NCBI GenBank assembly: GCA_039649115.1
Contig: JBBWZQ010000136.1
Coordinates: 1 to 23,810, forward strand
Origin: DATEJJ01 sp039649115
GTDB lineage: Bacteria; Actinomycetota; Actinomycetes; Mycobacteriales; Micromonosporaceae
DNA: 23,810 bases
Direction: 5' to 3'
The translations under genes and the position numbers were made by a program. The notes beneath the pieces were generated by a model, which saw only the letters and a program-made list of their open reading frames with translations, was not told where the DNA came from and searched no databases. Positions 15,225 through 22,215 of the stretch are shown here, piece after piece. The number at the start of each line of letters is the position of its first letter. Positions within the stretch are counted from its first letter, which is position 1.

Positions 15225-16027
15225 CGCACTTCTCGTTCAACCAGGCGACCGCCAAGTACTGGCCGGTGCCGGAGATGCTCGCCGGGTGCGTGGCGGCCGG
15301 GGTACGCGCGGTCGGGCTGTGGCGCGAGGAGGTCGCCGGGTACGGGCTGGCGCGCACGGCGCGGGAGGTGCGCGCCGCCGGCCTGACGGTCAGCACGCTG
15401 TGCCGGGGCGGGTTCTTCACGGCGCCGGACTGGTACGACGACAACCGGCGCGCCATCGACGAGGCCGCCGAGCTGGGCGCGCCGGTGCTGGTACTCGTGT
15501 CGGGCGGGTTGCCCACCGGCGGCCGGGACCTCGACGGCGCGCGGTCGCAGGTGGCCGACGCGATCGGCGACCTGGTGCCGGCCGCGCTGGCGGCGGGGGT
15601 ACGGCTGGCGATCGAGCCGCTGCACCCGATGTACGCCGCGGACCGGTGCGTCGTCTCGACCCTGGCCCAGGCGCTGGACATCGCGGAGCGGTACCCGTCG
15701 CCGGCCGTCGGGGTGGTGGTCGACACCTACCACCTGTGGTGGGACGACCAGGTGTACGCCCAGATCGCCCGCGCCGGGCAGCGGATCGCGAGCTTCCAGC
15801 TGGCCGACTGGGTGACCCCGCTGCCGGCCGGCGTGCTCACCGGCCGCGGCCTGCCCGGCACCGGCTGCGTCCAGCTGCGCCGGCTGGCCGACGCGGTCTT
15901 CGCCGCCGGATACACCGCTCCCGTCGAGGTGGAGGTGTTCAACGACGAGGTGTGGTCCTGGCCCGGCCACAAGGCGCTGGCCGCCGCGCTGGACGGGTAC
16001 CGGTCCTGCCTGGAGGCGTCGCCGTAG
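15221..16027 (+). CDS. Sugar phosphate isomerase/epimerase family TIM barrel
   Basis: 268-aa xylose-isomerase-like TIM barrel. It begins MTHFSFNQATAKYWPVPEML. Likely metal ligands are E132 (LAIEPLHP), D168 with H171 (VVVDTYHLWWDD) and E236/E238 (VEVEVFND); the position that is usually His in the fourth site reads Gln (SFQLADW, Q193). The ATG overlaps the DUF993 stop (ATGA). In known Gfo/Idh pathways (for example levoglucosan and C-glycoside breakdown) proteins of this family act on 3-keto sugars made by the oxidoreductase, as isomerase or lyase. A similar role is inferred here. It closes the three-gene cassette; the next gene, 36 bases on, is a regulator of a different kind. Confidence 0.9.
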   Translation: MTHFSFNQATAKYWPVPEMLAGCVAAGVRAVGLWREEVAGYGLARTAREVRAAGLTVSTLCRGGFFTAPDWYDDNRRAIDEAAELGAPVLVLVSGGLPTGGRDLDGARSQVADAIGDLVPAALAAGVRLAIEPLHPMYAADRCVVSTLAQALDIAERYPSPAVGVVVDTYHLWWDDQVYAQIARAGQRIASFQLADWVTPLPAGVLTGRGLPGTGCVQLRRLADAVFAAGYTAPVEVEVFNDEVWSWPGHKALAAALDGYRSCLEASP

Positions 16028-16063
16028 ACTCGCCTGTGACAACGGCGAGGAGGCGGAGAGCAC

Positions 16064-16471
16064 GTGGCCCGTGTCGTGCCTGGCACCACCCGCAACACCC
16101 GCCAGCGTGCGGAGGTACTGGCGCTGCTGGCCGGGACCGGTGAGTTCCGCAGCGCCCAGCAACTGCACGCCGACCTGCGCGAGCGCGGCGCCAAGGTGGG
16201 CCTGACCACGGTGTACCGGACGCTGCAACTGCTGGCCGACGCGGGCGAGGTGGACCAGATGCGGCTGCCCGACGGGGAGCAGCTGTACCGCCGCTGCGGC
16301 CGGGAGCAGCACCATCACCACCTGGTCTGCCGCTCGTGCGGGCGCACGGTCGAGGTGGAGGGCCCCGCGGTGGAGCGGTGGGCCGAGCGCCAGGCGGCCG
16401 AGCACGGGTTCACCGACGTGGCGCACACGCTGGAGATCTTCGGTACCTGCGCCGTCTGCACGCGGAGCTAA
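16064..16471 (+). CDS. zur: Fur-family metalloregulator, probably Zur
   Basis: 135-aa winged-helix metal-dependent repressor. RNTRQRAEVLALLAGTGEFRSAQQLHADL starts the DNA-binding domain and VGLTTVYRTLQLLADAGEVD is the recognition helix and wing. REQHHHHLVCRSCG gives regulatory-site histidines; structural zinc cysteines are C89, C92, C129 and C132. The C-terminal HGFTDVAHTLEIFGTCAVC is characteristic of actinobacterial Zur rather than iron-type Fur. GTG start at 16064 with GGAG 5 bases upstream. A TAGACT hexamer at 16025-16030, inside the preceding stop, may be its own -10, without a clear -35. Its stop overlaps the convergent tetR stop by 4 bases. No Zur operator or zinc-uptake gene was recognised nearby, so targets are probably elsewhere. 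Confidence 0.85.
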   Translation: MARVVPGTTRNTRQRAEVLALLAGTGEFRSAQQLHADLRERGAKVGLTTVYRTLQLLADAGEVDQMRLPDGEQLYRRCGREQHHHHLVCRSCGRTVEVEGPAVERWAERQAAEHGFTDVAHTLEIFGTCAVCTRS

Positions 16472-17046
16472 CCGGCCACCAGCCGGGCGGCCGTGCGCAG
16501 GGCGCCGGCCAGGTCGTGGCCGGCGGGAGCGCGCTGCGGGTCGACCAGCCACTGCACGAACACACCGGACACCAGCGTCTGGTACAGCGTGCCGACCGCC
16601 TGTGCCGCCGGCCCGGCCACCGACGGGTCCACATCGGACACCGTCGCGGCCCACGCCATCCGGGCGTCCTGCAGCCCGTCGGACAGCGCCTGGCGCAGCT
16701 GCGGTACCCGGTCCACCTGCGCCAGGACCTCCACCATGGCCGCCCACAGCTCCCGGCGCGCGGCGAAGGACTCCAGCACCCGCGCCCAGTACCACTCGAA
16801 CCGCTCCGGCGCGGCGCCGTCCGCGTCGCCCAGGGCGGCCAGCGCGGCGCGCACCTCCTCGCGCCACTCGTCGACCACCTGGAACAGCGCCGCGTTCATC
16901 AGCGCGTCCTTCGACCCGTAGTGGTACCCGATCGAGGCGAGGTTGGTGCCGGACGCGGCCACGATGTCCCGGGCCGTGGTGCGGCCGTAGCCCTTCTCGT
17001 ACAGGCAGCGCCGCGCCCCGGCGAGCAGATCCTCCCGGTGTCCCAT
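16468..17046 (-). CDS. TetR-family transcriptional regulator
   Basis: 192-aa one-component repressor. The HTH is RTTARDIVAASGTNLASIGYHYGSKDALMNAAL (about residues 22-54), a near-perfect family match. The ligand domain (WREEVRAALAALGDADG to the end) is helical, with WYWARVLESFAARRELWAAMVEVL. Stop codons of this gene and the convergent zur gene overlap in CTAA. The ATG at 17046 has only a weak GGGA upstream. An imperfect 21-base dyad 26-46 bases upstream may be its operator. No adjacent target gene is evident, since the upstream stretch holds only a decayed gene end and a hairpin; the former target may have been lost. Confidence 0.9.
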   Translation of the reverse strand: MGHREDLLAGARRCLYEKGYGRTTARDIVAASGTNLASIGYHYGSKDALMNAALFQVVDEWREEVRAALAALGDADGAAPERFEWYWARVLESFAARRELWAAMVEVLAQVDRVPQLRQALSDGLQDARMAWAATVSDVDPSVAGPAAQAVGTLYQTLVSGVFVQWLVDPQRAPAGHDLAGALRTAARLVAG

Positions 17047-17071
17047 GGTCCCAGGTTAGCCCGGCAGCTAC

Positions 17072-17092
17072 ACAAGCGTCTTAGACATCTGT
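17072..17092. promoter_or_regulatory. Candidate TetR operator
   Basis: Imperfect dyad centred on 17082: ACA-n3-GTCT-T-AGAC-n3-TGT, with 7 of 10 half-site positions symmetric. It lies just upstream of the tetR start, where autoregulatory TetR sites normally sit. No distinct promoter could be placed around it. Confidence 0.4.
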
Positions 17093-17123
17093 ACCGCACG
17101 CCCGAAGTTGTAGGCTGATCACA

Positions 17124-17162
17124 CCCGTTCGTGGGCGGCCCAAAGCCCCGCCCACGAGCGGG
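17124..17162. terminator. Large GC-rich hairpin
   Basis: CCCGTTCGTGGGCGG (17124-17138) pairs with CCGCCCACGAGCGGG (17148-17162): 15 bp, all Watson-Crick except one position that is G-U in plus-strand RNA and A-C in minus-strand RNA. The loop has 9 bases. It begins one base after the TAG that closes the minus-strand gene remnant at 17164, as expected for that gene's terminator. No U-tract follows. Confidence 0.65.
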
Positions 17163-17163
17163 C

Positions 17164-17310
17164 CTACCGCATCCGCGGCAGCGCAGCCAGATCCGGCTCG
17201 ACCCATCCCTCCCGCGCCGGCTGCCCGGCCAGCGTCGTGCCGCGGTAGTGCCCGCGCAGCAGCCGCCTGTCCAGCAGCCCCCGGATGCCGCCGCGCCCGG
17301 GACCGGACGC
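17164..17310 (-). pseudogene. Orphan 3' end of a decayed gene
   Basis: On the minus strand a 48-codon open stretch runs from an in-frame TGA (17313-17311) to a TAG (17166-17164). It reads GIRGLLDRRLLRGHYRG, then TTLAGQPAREGWVEPDLAAL and PRMR. There is no ATG, GTG or TTG before the last three codons, yet composition looks protein-like and a terminator-type hairpin follows at once. This fits the surviving C-terminal end of a deleted gene. The family is not recognised. Chance coding-like reading in GC-rich DNA cannot be excluded. Together with the hairpin and TetR dyad it fills the 322-base gap 17047-17368; nothing else is seen there. Confidence 0.35.
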
Positions 17311-17368
17311 TCACCCGTCCGGGTGCGATCAAGCGCTCCGGCCTCGTCCGGTCCTCCCGGCCCCGAGA

Positions 17369-19474
17369 ATGGAGGCGATGCCCGCCGCTCTTGCCGACCA
17401 GCTCACCGCCGCCCGCCGGCGCGCGTTCGTCGGCCGTCGCGCGGAACTGCGCCTGTTCGAGTCGCTCCTGGCGGATCCCGGTACCGGCGGCGGCGTGGTG
17501 TACCTGCGCGGCCCCGGCGGTGTCGGCAAGACCACACTGCTGCGCCAGCTCGCCTGGCTGGGCCGGGACGCGGGCCGGCGGGTGCTGTGGCTGGACGGCC
17601 GCGAGGCGGCGGCCGGTGGTGGGCTGCTGGCCTGCCTCACCACCGCCCTCGACGTACCGGGACCCGACGCGGCGCTCGCCGCGCTCGCCGGCGCGACCGG
17701 CCTGCTCCTGCTCGTGGACTCGGTCGACGAGGTGGGCCCGCCGCCCGAGTGGCTGCCCGAGGAGCTGCTCGCCGCGCTGCCCGGCGGCGCGCTCGCGGTG
17801 CTGGCCGGCCGGGAGCCGCCGCCGCTGCACTGGCGGGTGGACCCGGGCTGGCGCGGGCTGGTGCGCACGCACCCGCTCGGCAACCTCGGTCCGGACGAGA
17901 GCGCGCGACTGCTGGAGACGCTGGGCGTGCCCGGGGCCGAGCACCCGGCGGCGCTCGCGTTCACCCGTGGACACCCGCTCGCCCTGGCCATCGTGGCCGA
18001 CGTGTACGCGCAGCGCGGCGGCGGGCTGGCCCTGCCGGCCAGCCCCGAGGTGGTGGCCGCGCTGCTCGCCGGCCTGCTGGACGCGGTACCCAGCGGCGCG
18101 CACCGGGCCGCGCTGGAGGCCGGCGCGCAGGTCCGGGTGACGACCGAGCCGCTGCTCGCCGCGCTGCTCGGGGTGCCCGACGCGCGGGAGCTGTTCGACT
18201 GGCTGCGCGGCCTGTCGGTCATGGAGTCCGGACCGCGCGGGCTGTACCCGCACGACCTGGTGCGCGACGCGCTCGGCGCGGAGCTGCGCTGGCGCCATCC
18301 CGACCGGTACGCGGAGCTGCACCGCCGGGCGGGCACGTACTACCAGCAGCAGTTCACCGGTGCGGAGCCGGCGGCGCAGCAGGCGGTGCTGTCCGACTTC
18401 GCCTACCTGCACCGCGACAGCGAGGTGCTGGGACCGTTCCTCAGTGGACTGTCCCCCACCGCCGCCGGAGCCGGGAACCTCGCCGTCACGCCCGGCCGCG
18501 AGGACGACTGGCCGGCGGTGCGCGAGCTGGTGCGGCGGCACGAGGGCGCGGCGGCGGCCGGGATCCTCGAGTACTGGCTGGGGCGGCTGCCCGAGTGCCT
18601 GGCGGTCGCCCGTACCGGCTCGGGACCGGTGGCCGGCTGCTGCCTGGTGCTCCCGCTGCACGCCGTGTCCACAGTGGATACCGCGGCCGACCCGGCGGTG
18701 GACCGGGCGCTGGCGTACCTGCGCCGCCGGGCTCCCCTGCGCGACCAGGAGCGCGCCTACCTGGTGCGGTTCTGGCTGTCCGCCGACGAGTACCAGGACA
18801 CCTCGCCGGTGGCCACGCTCATCGCCCTGCACCTGGTGCGCCAGTACCTCACCACGCCGGATCTGGCGGTGAGCCTGTGGGCGTACGCCGACCCGCAGTT
18901 CTGGGCGCCCATGTGCCAGTACGCGGACTTCACCCGGGTGCCGGAGGCCGACTTCGAGGTGGACGCGCGCCGGTACGGGGTGTACGCGCACGACTGGCGC
19001 GTCGTCCCGCCACTGCGCTGGCTCGGCCTGCTGGGTGCCCGGGAGACCGCCGAGCAGCCGCTCGCCGTCCCGGGCGGCGGGGCGGGGCAGCCACCGCCCC
19101 GGGTGCTGGACGCGGACGAGTTCGCCCGGGCGGTCCGGGCCGCGCTGCACGACGTCGGGCGCGCGGACCGGCTGCGCACCTCGCCGCTGGTGCGCTCCCG
19201 GCTGGTCGCCGGCCGGCTCGGTGGAGACGGACCGCCCCAGCCCGGTCAGGCCGTGCAGGAGGTGCTGCGCGAGGCCGCGGCACAACTGGAAGCCGCGCCG
19301 CAGGACCGGCGCGGGTACCGGGCGCTGCACCACACCTACCTGCAGCCGGCCGGCAGCCAGCAGCGCGCCGCCGAACTGCTGGACCTGCCGATGAGCACGT
19401 TCCGCCGGCACCTCGCGGCGGGCGTGGAGCGGCTCACCGAGATCCTCTGGGAGCGCGAACTGGCCGGCGACTAG
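17369..19474 (+). CDS. P-loop (AAA/STAND-like) ATPase with C-terminal HTH-like end
   Basis: 701-aa predicted cytoplasmic protein. FVGRRAELRLFESLL (about residues 18-32) is the usual lead-in to the NTPase. Walker A is G48-P-G-G-V-G-K54-T-T; Walker B is LLLLVDSVDE with D117 and D120-E121. A winged-helix-like stretch (LPASPEVVAALLAGLLDAVPSGAHRAAL) follows. The middle (about 320-600) has DDWPAVRELVRRHEGA and a stretch near AYLRRRAPLRDQERAYLVRFW that may be GNAT-like. The C-terminus YRALHHTYLQPAGSQQRAAELLDLPMSTFRRHLAAGVERL looks like a sigma-region-4/ECF-type HTH. ATGs at 17369 and 17378 are both possible; no good ribosome binding site decides. It ends in a CTAG shared with the convergent gene. 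A signal-sensing transcription regulator is inferred. Confidence 0.8.
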   Translation: MEAMPAALADQLTAARRRAFVGRRAELRLFESLLADPGTGGGVVYLRGPGGVGKTTLLRQLAWLGRDAGRRVLWLDGREAAAGGGLLACLTTALDVPGPDAALAALAGATGLLLLVDSVDEVGPPPEWLPEELLAALPGGALAVLAGREPPPLHWRVDPGWRGLVRTHPLGNLGPDESARLLETLGVPGAEHPAALAFTRGHPLALAIVADVYAQRGGGLALPASPEVVAALLAGLLDAVPSGAHRAALEAGAQVRVTTEPLLAALLGVPDARELFDWLRGLSVMESGPRGLYPHDLVRDALGAELRWRHPDRYAELHRRAGTYYQQQFTGAEPAAQQAVLSDFAYLHRDSEVLGPFLSGLSPTAAGAGNLAVTPGREDDWPAVRELVRRHEGAAAAGILEYWLGRLPECLAVARTGSGPVAGCCLVLPLHAVSTVDTAADPAVDRALAYLRRRAPLRDQERAYLVRFWLSADEYQDTSPVATLIALHLVRQYLTTPDLAVSLWAYADPQFWAPMCQYADFTRVPEADFEVDARRYGVYAHDWRVVPPLRWLGLLGARETAEQPLAVPGGGAGQPPPRVLDADEFARAVRAALHDVGRADRLRTSPLVRSRLVAGRLGGDGPPQPGQAVQEVLREAAAQLEAAPQDRRGYRALHHTYLQPAGSQQRAAELLDLPMSTFRRHLAAGVERLTEILWERELAGD

Positions 19475-22095
19475 GTGCGCGGGACCCGGTGCGCGTCCAG
19501 GTACGCCTCCAGGTGCTCCGGCGGCGCCGGGCGGCTGACCACGTAGCCCTGCCCGTACCCGCAGCCGGCGGCCTGGGCCACGGCCAGGTCGGCCGCCGAC
19601 TCCAGCCGCTGCGCGATCACCTCGACGCCGATGTGGCGGCCCAGCTTCACGACCACGTCCACGATCGCGGTGACCACGCTGGCGCGGGCCGCCGGCTCGC
19701 CGAAGATCTGCCGATCGATCTTGATGACGTCCAGCGGCAGCACGCGCAGCTGGCTCAGCGAGGTCGCACCGCTGCCGAAGTGGTCCACGGCGGTACGCAC
19801 GCCCAGCGCGCGCAGCTCGGCGAGGTGATCGACGAGAGCGAGCAGGTGCGCCGAGCCGGCGTCGGTGTCGCCGGTGATCCCGGGCTCCGCCACCTCGACG
19901 ACCAGCTGCGCCGCCGGTACCAGATGGGTCTGCAGGGTGGTGCTCACGGCGGCGACGAAGGCCGGCGTGGCCAGGGTGGCGGCCCCGACGTTGACCGACA
20001 GCCAGATGTCCCGGCCGTCGCGGCCCCAGATCGACAGCTGGCGGCACGCCCAGTGCAGGACCCACTGGGTGATCTCGTCGAGCAGGCCCAGGTCCTCGGC
20101 GACCGGGATGAACTCGGCGGGTGGCACCGGGCCCAGCGTCGGGTGCCGCCACCGCAGCAGCGCCTCGGCGCCGACCGGGCGCCCACCGGCCAGCTCGACC
20201 ACGGGCTGGTAGGCCAGGTCCAGCTCGCCCCGGGCGATCGCGCCGGGCAGCTCCTGTTCGATCGCCAGCCGCCGGCGCAGTTGCGCCTGGGTCGACTCGT
20301 CGTACCACTCCACCGCCCGGGCGCCCTTGCGGCCCCGCGTGCTGTGCAGGGCGAGTTCGGCCTGGCGCAGCGCCTCGTCGAGGTCGACCTCCGCGGTCAG
20401 GTCGGTCAGGCCGGCGCTCGCCGGCAGGTGCGCGGTGCTGCCCGGCACCGCGTACGGCTCGGTGAGCACGGTCAGCAGCCGGGTGGCCAGCAGGTGGGCC
20501 TGTACCGCGCCCGCCTCGGTGAGCACCGCGAACGTGGCCGCCTCCAGCCGCGCGGCCATGTCGGTGTGGGCCACCGTGGCGCGCAGCCGGCGGGCCGCCT
20601 CCACCAGCGCCGCGTCGCCGACGTCGTGCCCCTTCACGTTGTTCACCGCGGTGATGCCGAGGTTGACGAGGATCAGCGCGCGGTACTCGCCGCGCCGGGC
20701 GGCGGCGCCGCGCAGGCCCTGCCGGTTGGCCAGGCCGGTGAGCCGGTCGGTGGCCGCGGTGCGGCGCAGCGTGCGCTCCAGCTCCTTGTGCCGGCTCACG
20801 TCGCGCACGTGGACCACCAGCGACCAACCGGCCGAGCCCAGCTCGGTGCGGGTCACGCTCCACTCGGTGTCGCGCCAGGTGCCGAACCCGTCGCGCATCC
20901 GCGCGTCGAGCAGCCCGACCTGCCCGGCGCCCGGCTTGCCGGCCAGCTCGGTCAGGCACGCGGCCACCTGGTCGACGTCCTCGGCATGCAGCAGGGTCAC
21001 CACCGGCCGGTCCAGCACGTCCTGGTCGGCCAGGCCGAACTGGCGGGCCGCGGCGGACGACTGCCAGCGCACCAGGAACGCGCTGTCCAGCACCATGGTG
21101 AGGTCGCTGGAGCCGGAGACCAGCGACCGCAGGTTCGCGTCCTGGTGGGCCAGGCGCGCGGCGTACCGGCGTGCCTCGCGGGCGGCGACCCATTCGCGCA
21201 GCGCCACCACGGCCATCCCGGCCAACCCGAGGTCGATCGAGACGGCGTCGAAGCCGTGCTGCTGCAGCAGGTGGTATCCGGCGGCCACGCCGGCGCACAG
21301 CAGTGGCAGCCCCACCAACGGGTGTGCCGCGCCCATGCCGGGTGCGGCCGGCTGCGCGGAGCGCCGCACGCCGTGCCACAGCAGGACGGCACCGGCGCTG
21401 GCCGCCGCGGCGGCCAGCAGCGTCCAGGCCCGCGGCGCGAGGTAGTCCAGGGCGAGGGTCAACCCGGCGAGCCCGCCGATGGACAGCGCCGCGCCGGTCG
21501 CCACCCGCGGCCCGCCGGCGCCGTCCCGGAACCCGAAGACGAGCACCGCCGCGACCCCGATGCTGGCCAGCAGGCCCGCGGTCAGCCCGGCGCCGCGGCC
21601 GCCGGCCGGTTCGAACAGCAGCGTCCAGAGGATGAAGAACGAGAAGACGCCGATGCCCGCGCCGTCGAGGAACTGGCGGAGGCGGGCCGCCGTGCCGGCC
21701 ATGGCGGTCGACGGCGCGACGCCGAGCAGGTAGCCGCCGACGCTCAGGAACAGGGAGATGAGCGCGCACTCCGCCGGCAGCGGCACGCCGGCCACGCGTA
21801 GGGCCGGTGCGAACTGCGCGGCGAGGCCGGCGGCCAGCGCGCCGAGCGCCACCAGCGCGAGGCCGGTCGTGAGGCAGCCGGCGGTGCGGATCGCGCCGGC
21901 ATCACCCGGCTGCCGGGCGGCGCGCAGGAACCCGGCCAGCTTCGCGAGGTACACCAGGTGGCACACCAGCAGGCCGGCCGTTGCCGCCGGCACCGCCGGT
22001 ACCGCGCCGACCAGGCCGGCGGCGAAGATACCCGCCGTGACGGCCAGCGCCGCGCCGGTGCCGGCGCGGGCGGTCGGACCGGCCGCGGGGATCAT
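19471..22095 (-). CDS. Membrane PAS-GGDEF-EAL protein with degenerate active sites
   Basis: 874 aa. The first 310 residues contain about nine hydrophobic spans. A PAS-like domain follows (about 330-440, LRSLVSGSSDLTMVLDSAFLVRWQSSAA to VRDVSRHKELERTL), then a GGDEF-type domain (about 445-605, starting TDRLTGLANRQGL) and an EAL domain (about 622-870). The GGDEF signature reads EAATF (518-522), so cyclase activity is not expected. The EAL motif itself is intact (E644-A-L-L-R-W), but the DDFG motif is D771-H772-F-G and the conserved Glu of the A-E-G-V-E motif is Q829; Q849 in GYGQGY is kept. Phosphodiesterase activity is therefore doubtful. The ATG at 22095 has GGAGG 6 bases upstream. A c-di-GMP receptor or scaffold role is inferred. 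Confidence 0.9.
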   Translation of the reverse strand: MIPAAGPTARAGTGAALAVTAGIFAAGLVGAVPAVPAATAGLLVCHLVYLAKLAGFLRAARQPGDAGAIRTAGCLTTGLALVALGALAAGLAAQFAPALRVAGVPLPAECALISLFLSVGGYLLGVAPSTAMAGTAARLRQFLDGAGIGVFSFFILWTLLFEPAGGRGAGLTAGLLASIGVAAVLVFGFRDGAGGPRVATGAALSIGGLAGLTLALDYLAPRAWTLLAAAAASAGAVLLWHGVRRSAQPAAPGMGAAHPLVGLPLLCAGVAAGYHLLQQHGFDAVSIDLGLAGMAVVALREWVAAREARRYAARLAHQDANLRSLVSGSSDLTMVLDSAFLVRWQSSAAARQFGLADQDVLDRPVVTLLHAEDVDQVAACLTELAGKPGAGQVGLLDARMRDGFGTWRDTEWSVTRTELGSAGWSLVVHVRDVSRHKELERTLRRTAATDRLTGLANRQGLRGAAARRGEYRALILVNLGITAVNNVKGHDVGDAALVEAARRLRATVAHTDMAARLEAATFAVLTEAGAVQAHLLATRLLTVLTEPYAVPGSTAHLPASAGLTDLTAEVDLDEALRQAELALHSTRGRKGARAVEWYDESTQAQLRRRLAIEQELPGAIARGELDLAYQPVVELAGGRPVGAEALLRWRHPTLGPVPPAEFIPVAEDLGLLDEITQWVLHWACRQLSIWGRDGRDIWLSVNVGAATLATPAFVAAVSTTLQTHLVPAAQLVVEVAEPGITGDTDAGSAHLLALVDHLAELRALGVRTAVDHFGSGATSLSQLRVLPLDVIKIDRQIFGEPAARASVVTAIVDVVVKLGRHIGVEVIAQRLESAADLAVAQAAGCGYGQGYVVSRPAPPEHLEAYLDAHRVPRT

Positions 22096-22169
22096 CCACA
22101 GCCTCCGGGCATCAAGGGCGAGACCGAATCAGGTTACGCCCCGTCCGCGCGGCGACACGGACAGATTGT

Positions 22170-22201
22170 GCGGGCACCCGGCCAGCTGGCCGGGTGCCCG
22201 C
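22170..22201 (-). terminator. Perfect 32-bp palindromic terminator
   Basis: GCGGGCACCCGGCC-AGCT-GGCCGGGTGCCCGC, a perfect palindrome with a 14-bp stem around AGCT, 14 bases after the stop of the secreted-protein gene on the minus strand. It separates that gene from the GGDEF-EAL gene, whose start is 74 bases further on, so the two are separate transcription units. Only a weak T-rich tail follows. Confidence 0.8.
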
Positions 22202-22215
22202 GCGGTGCTGTGCCG

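Noticed and set aside
16029..16049. CTCGCC...GGCGAG dyad before zur as a Zur operator
   Set aside because: It lacks the AT-rich core typical of Zur sites, has a 9-base spacer and is a likely chance GC dyad.
17081..21769. Very long open frames (over 1500 codons) on both strands across the ATPase and GGDEF-EAL genes
   Set aside because: They are low-complexity Arg/Ala/Gly readings in wrong frames of the two real genes, which have clear motifs.
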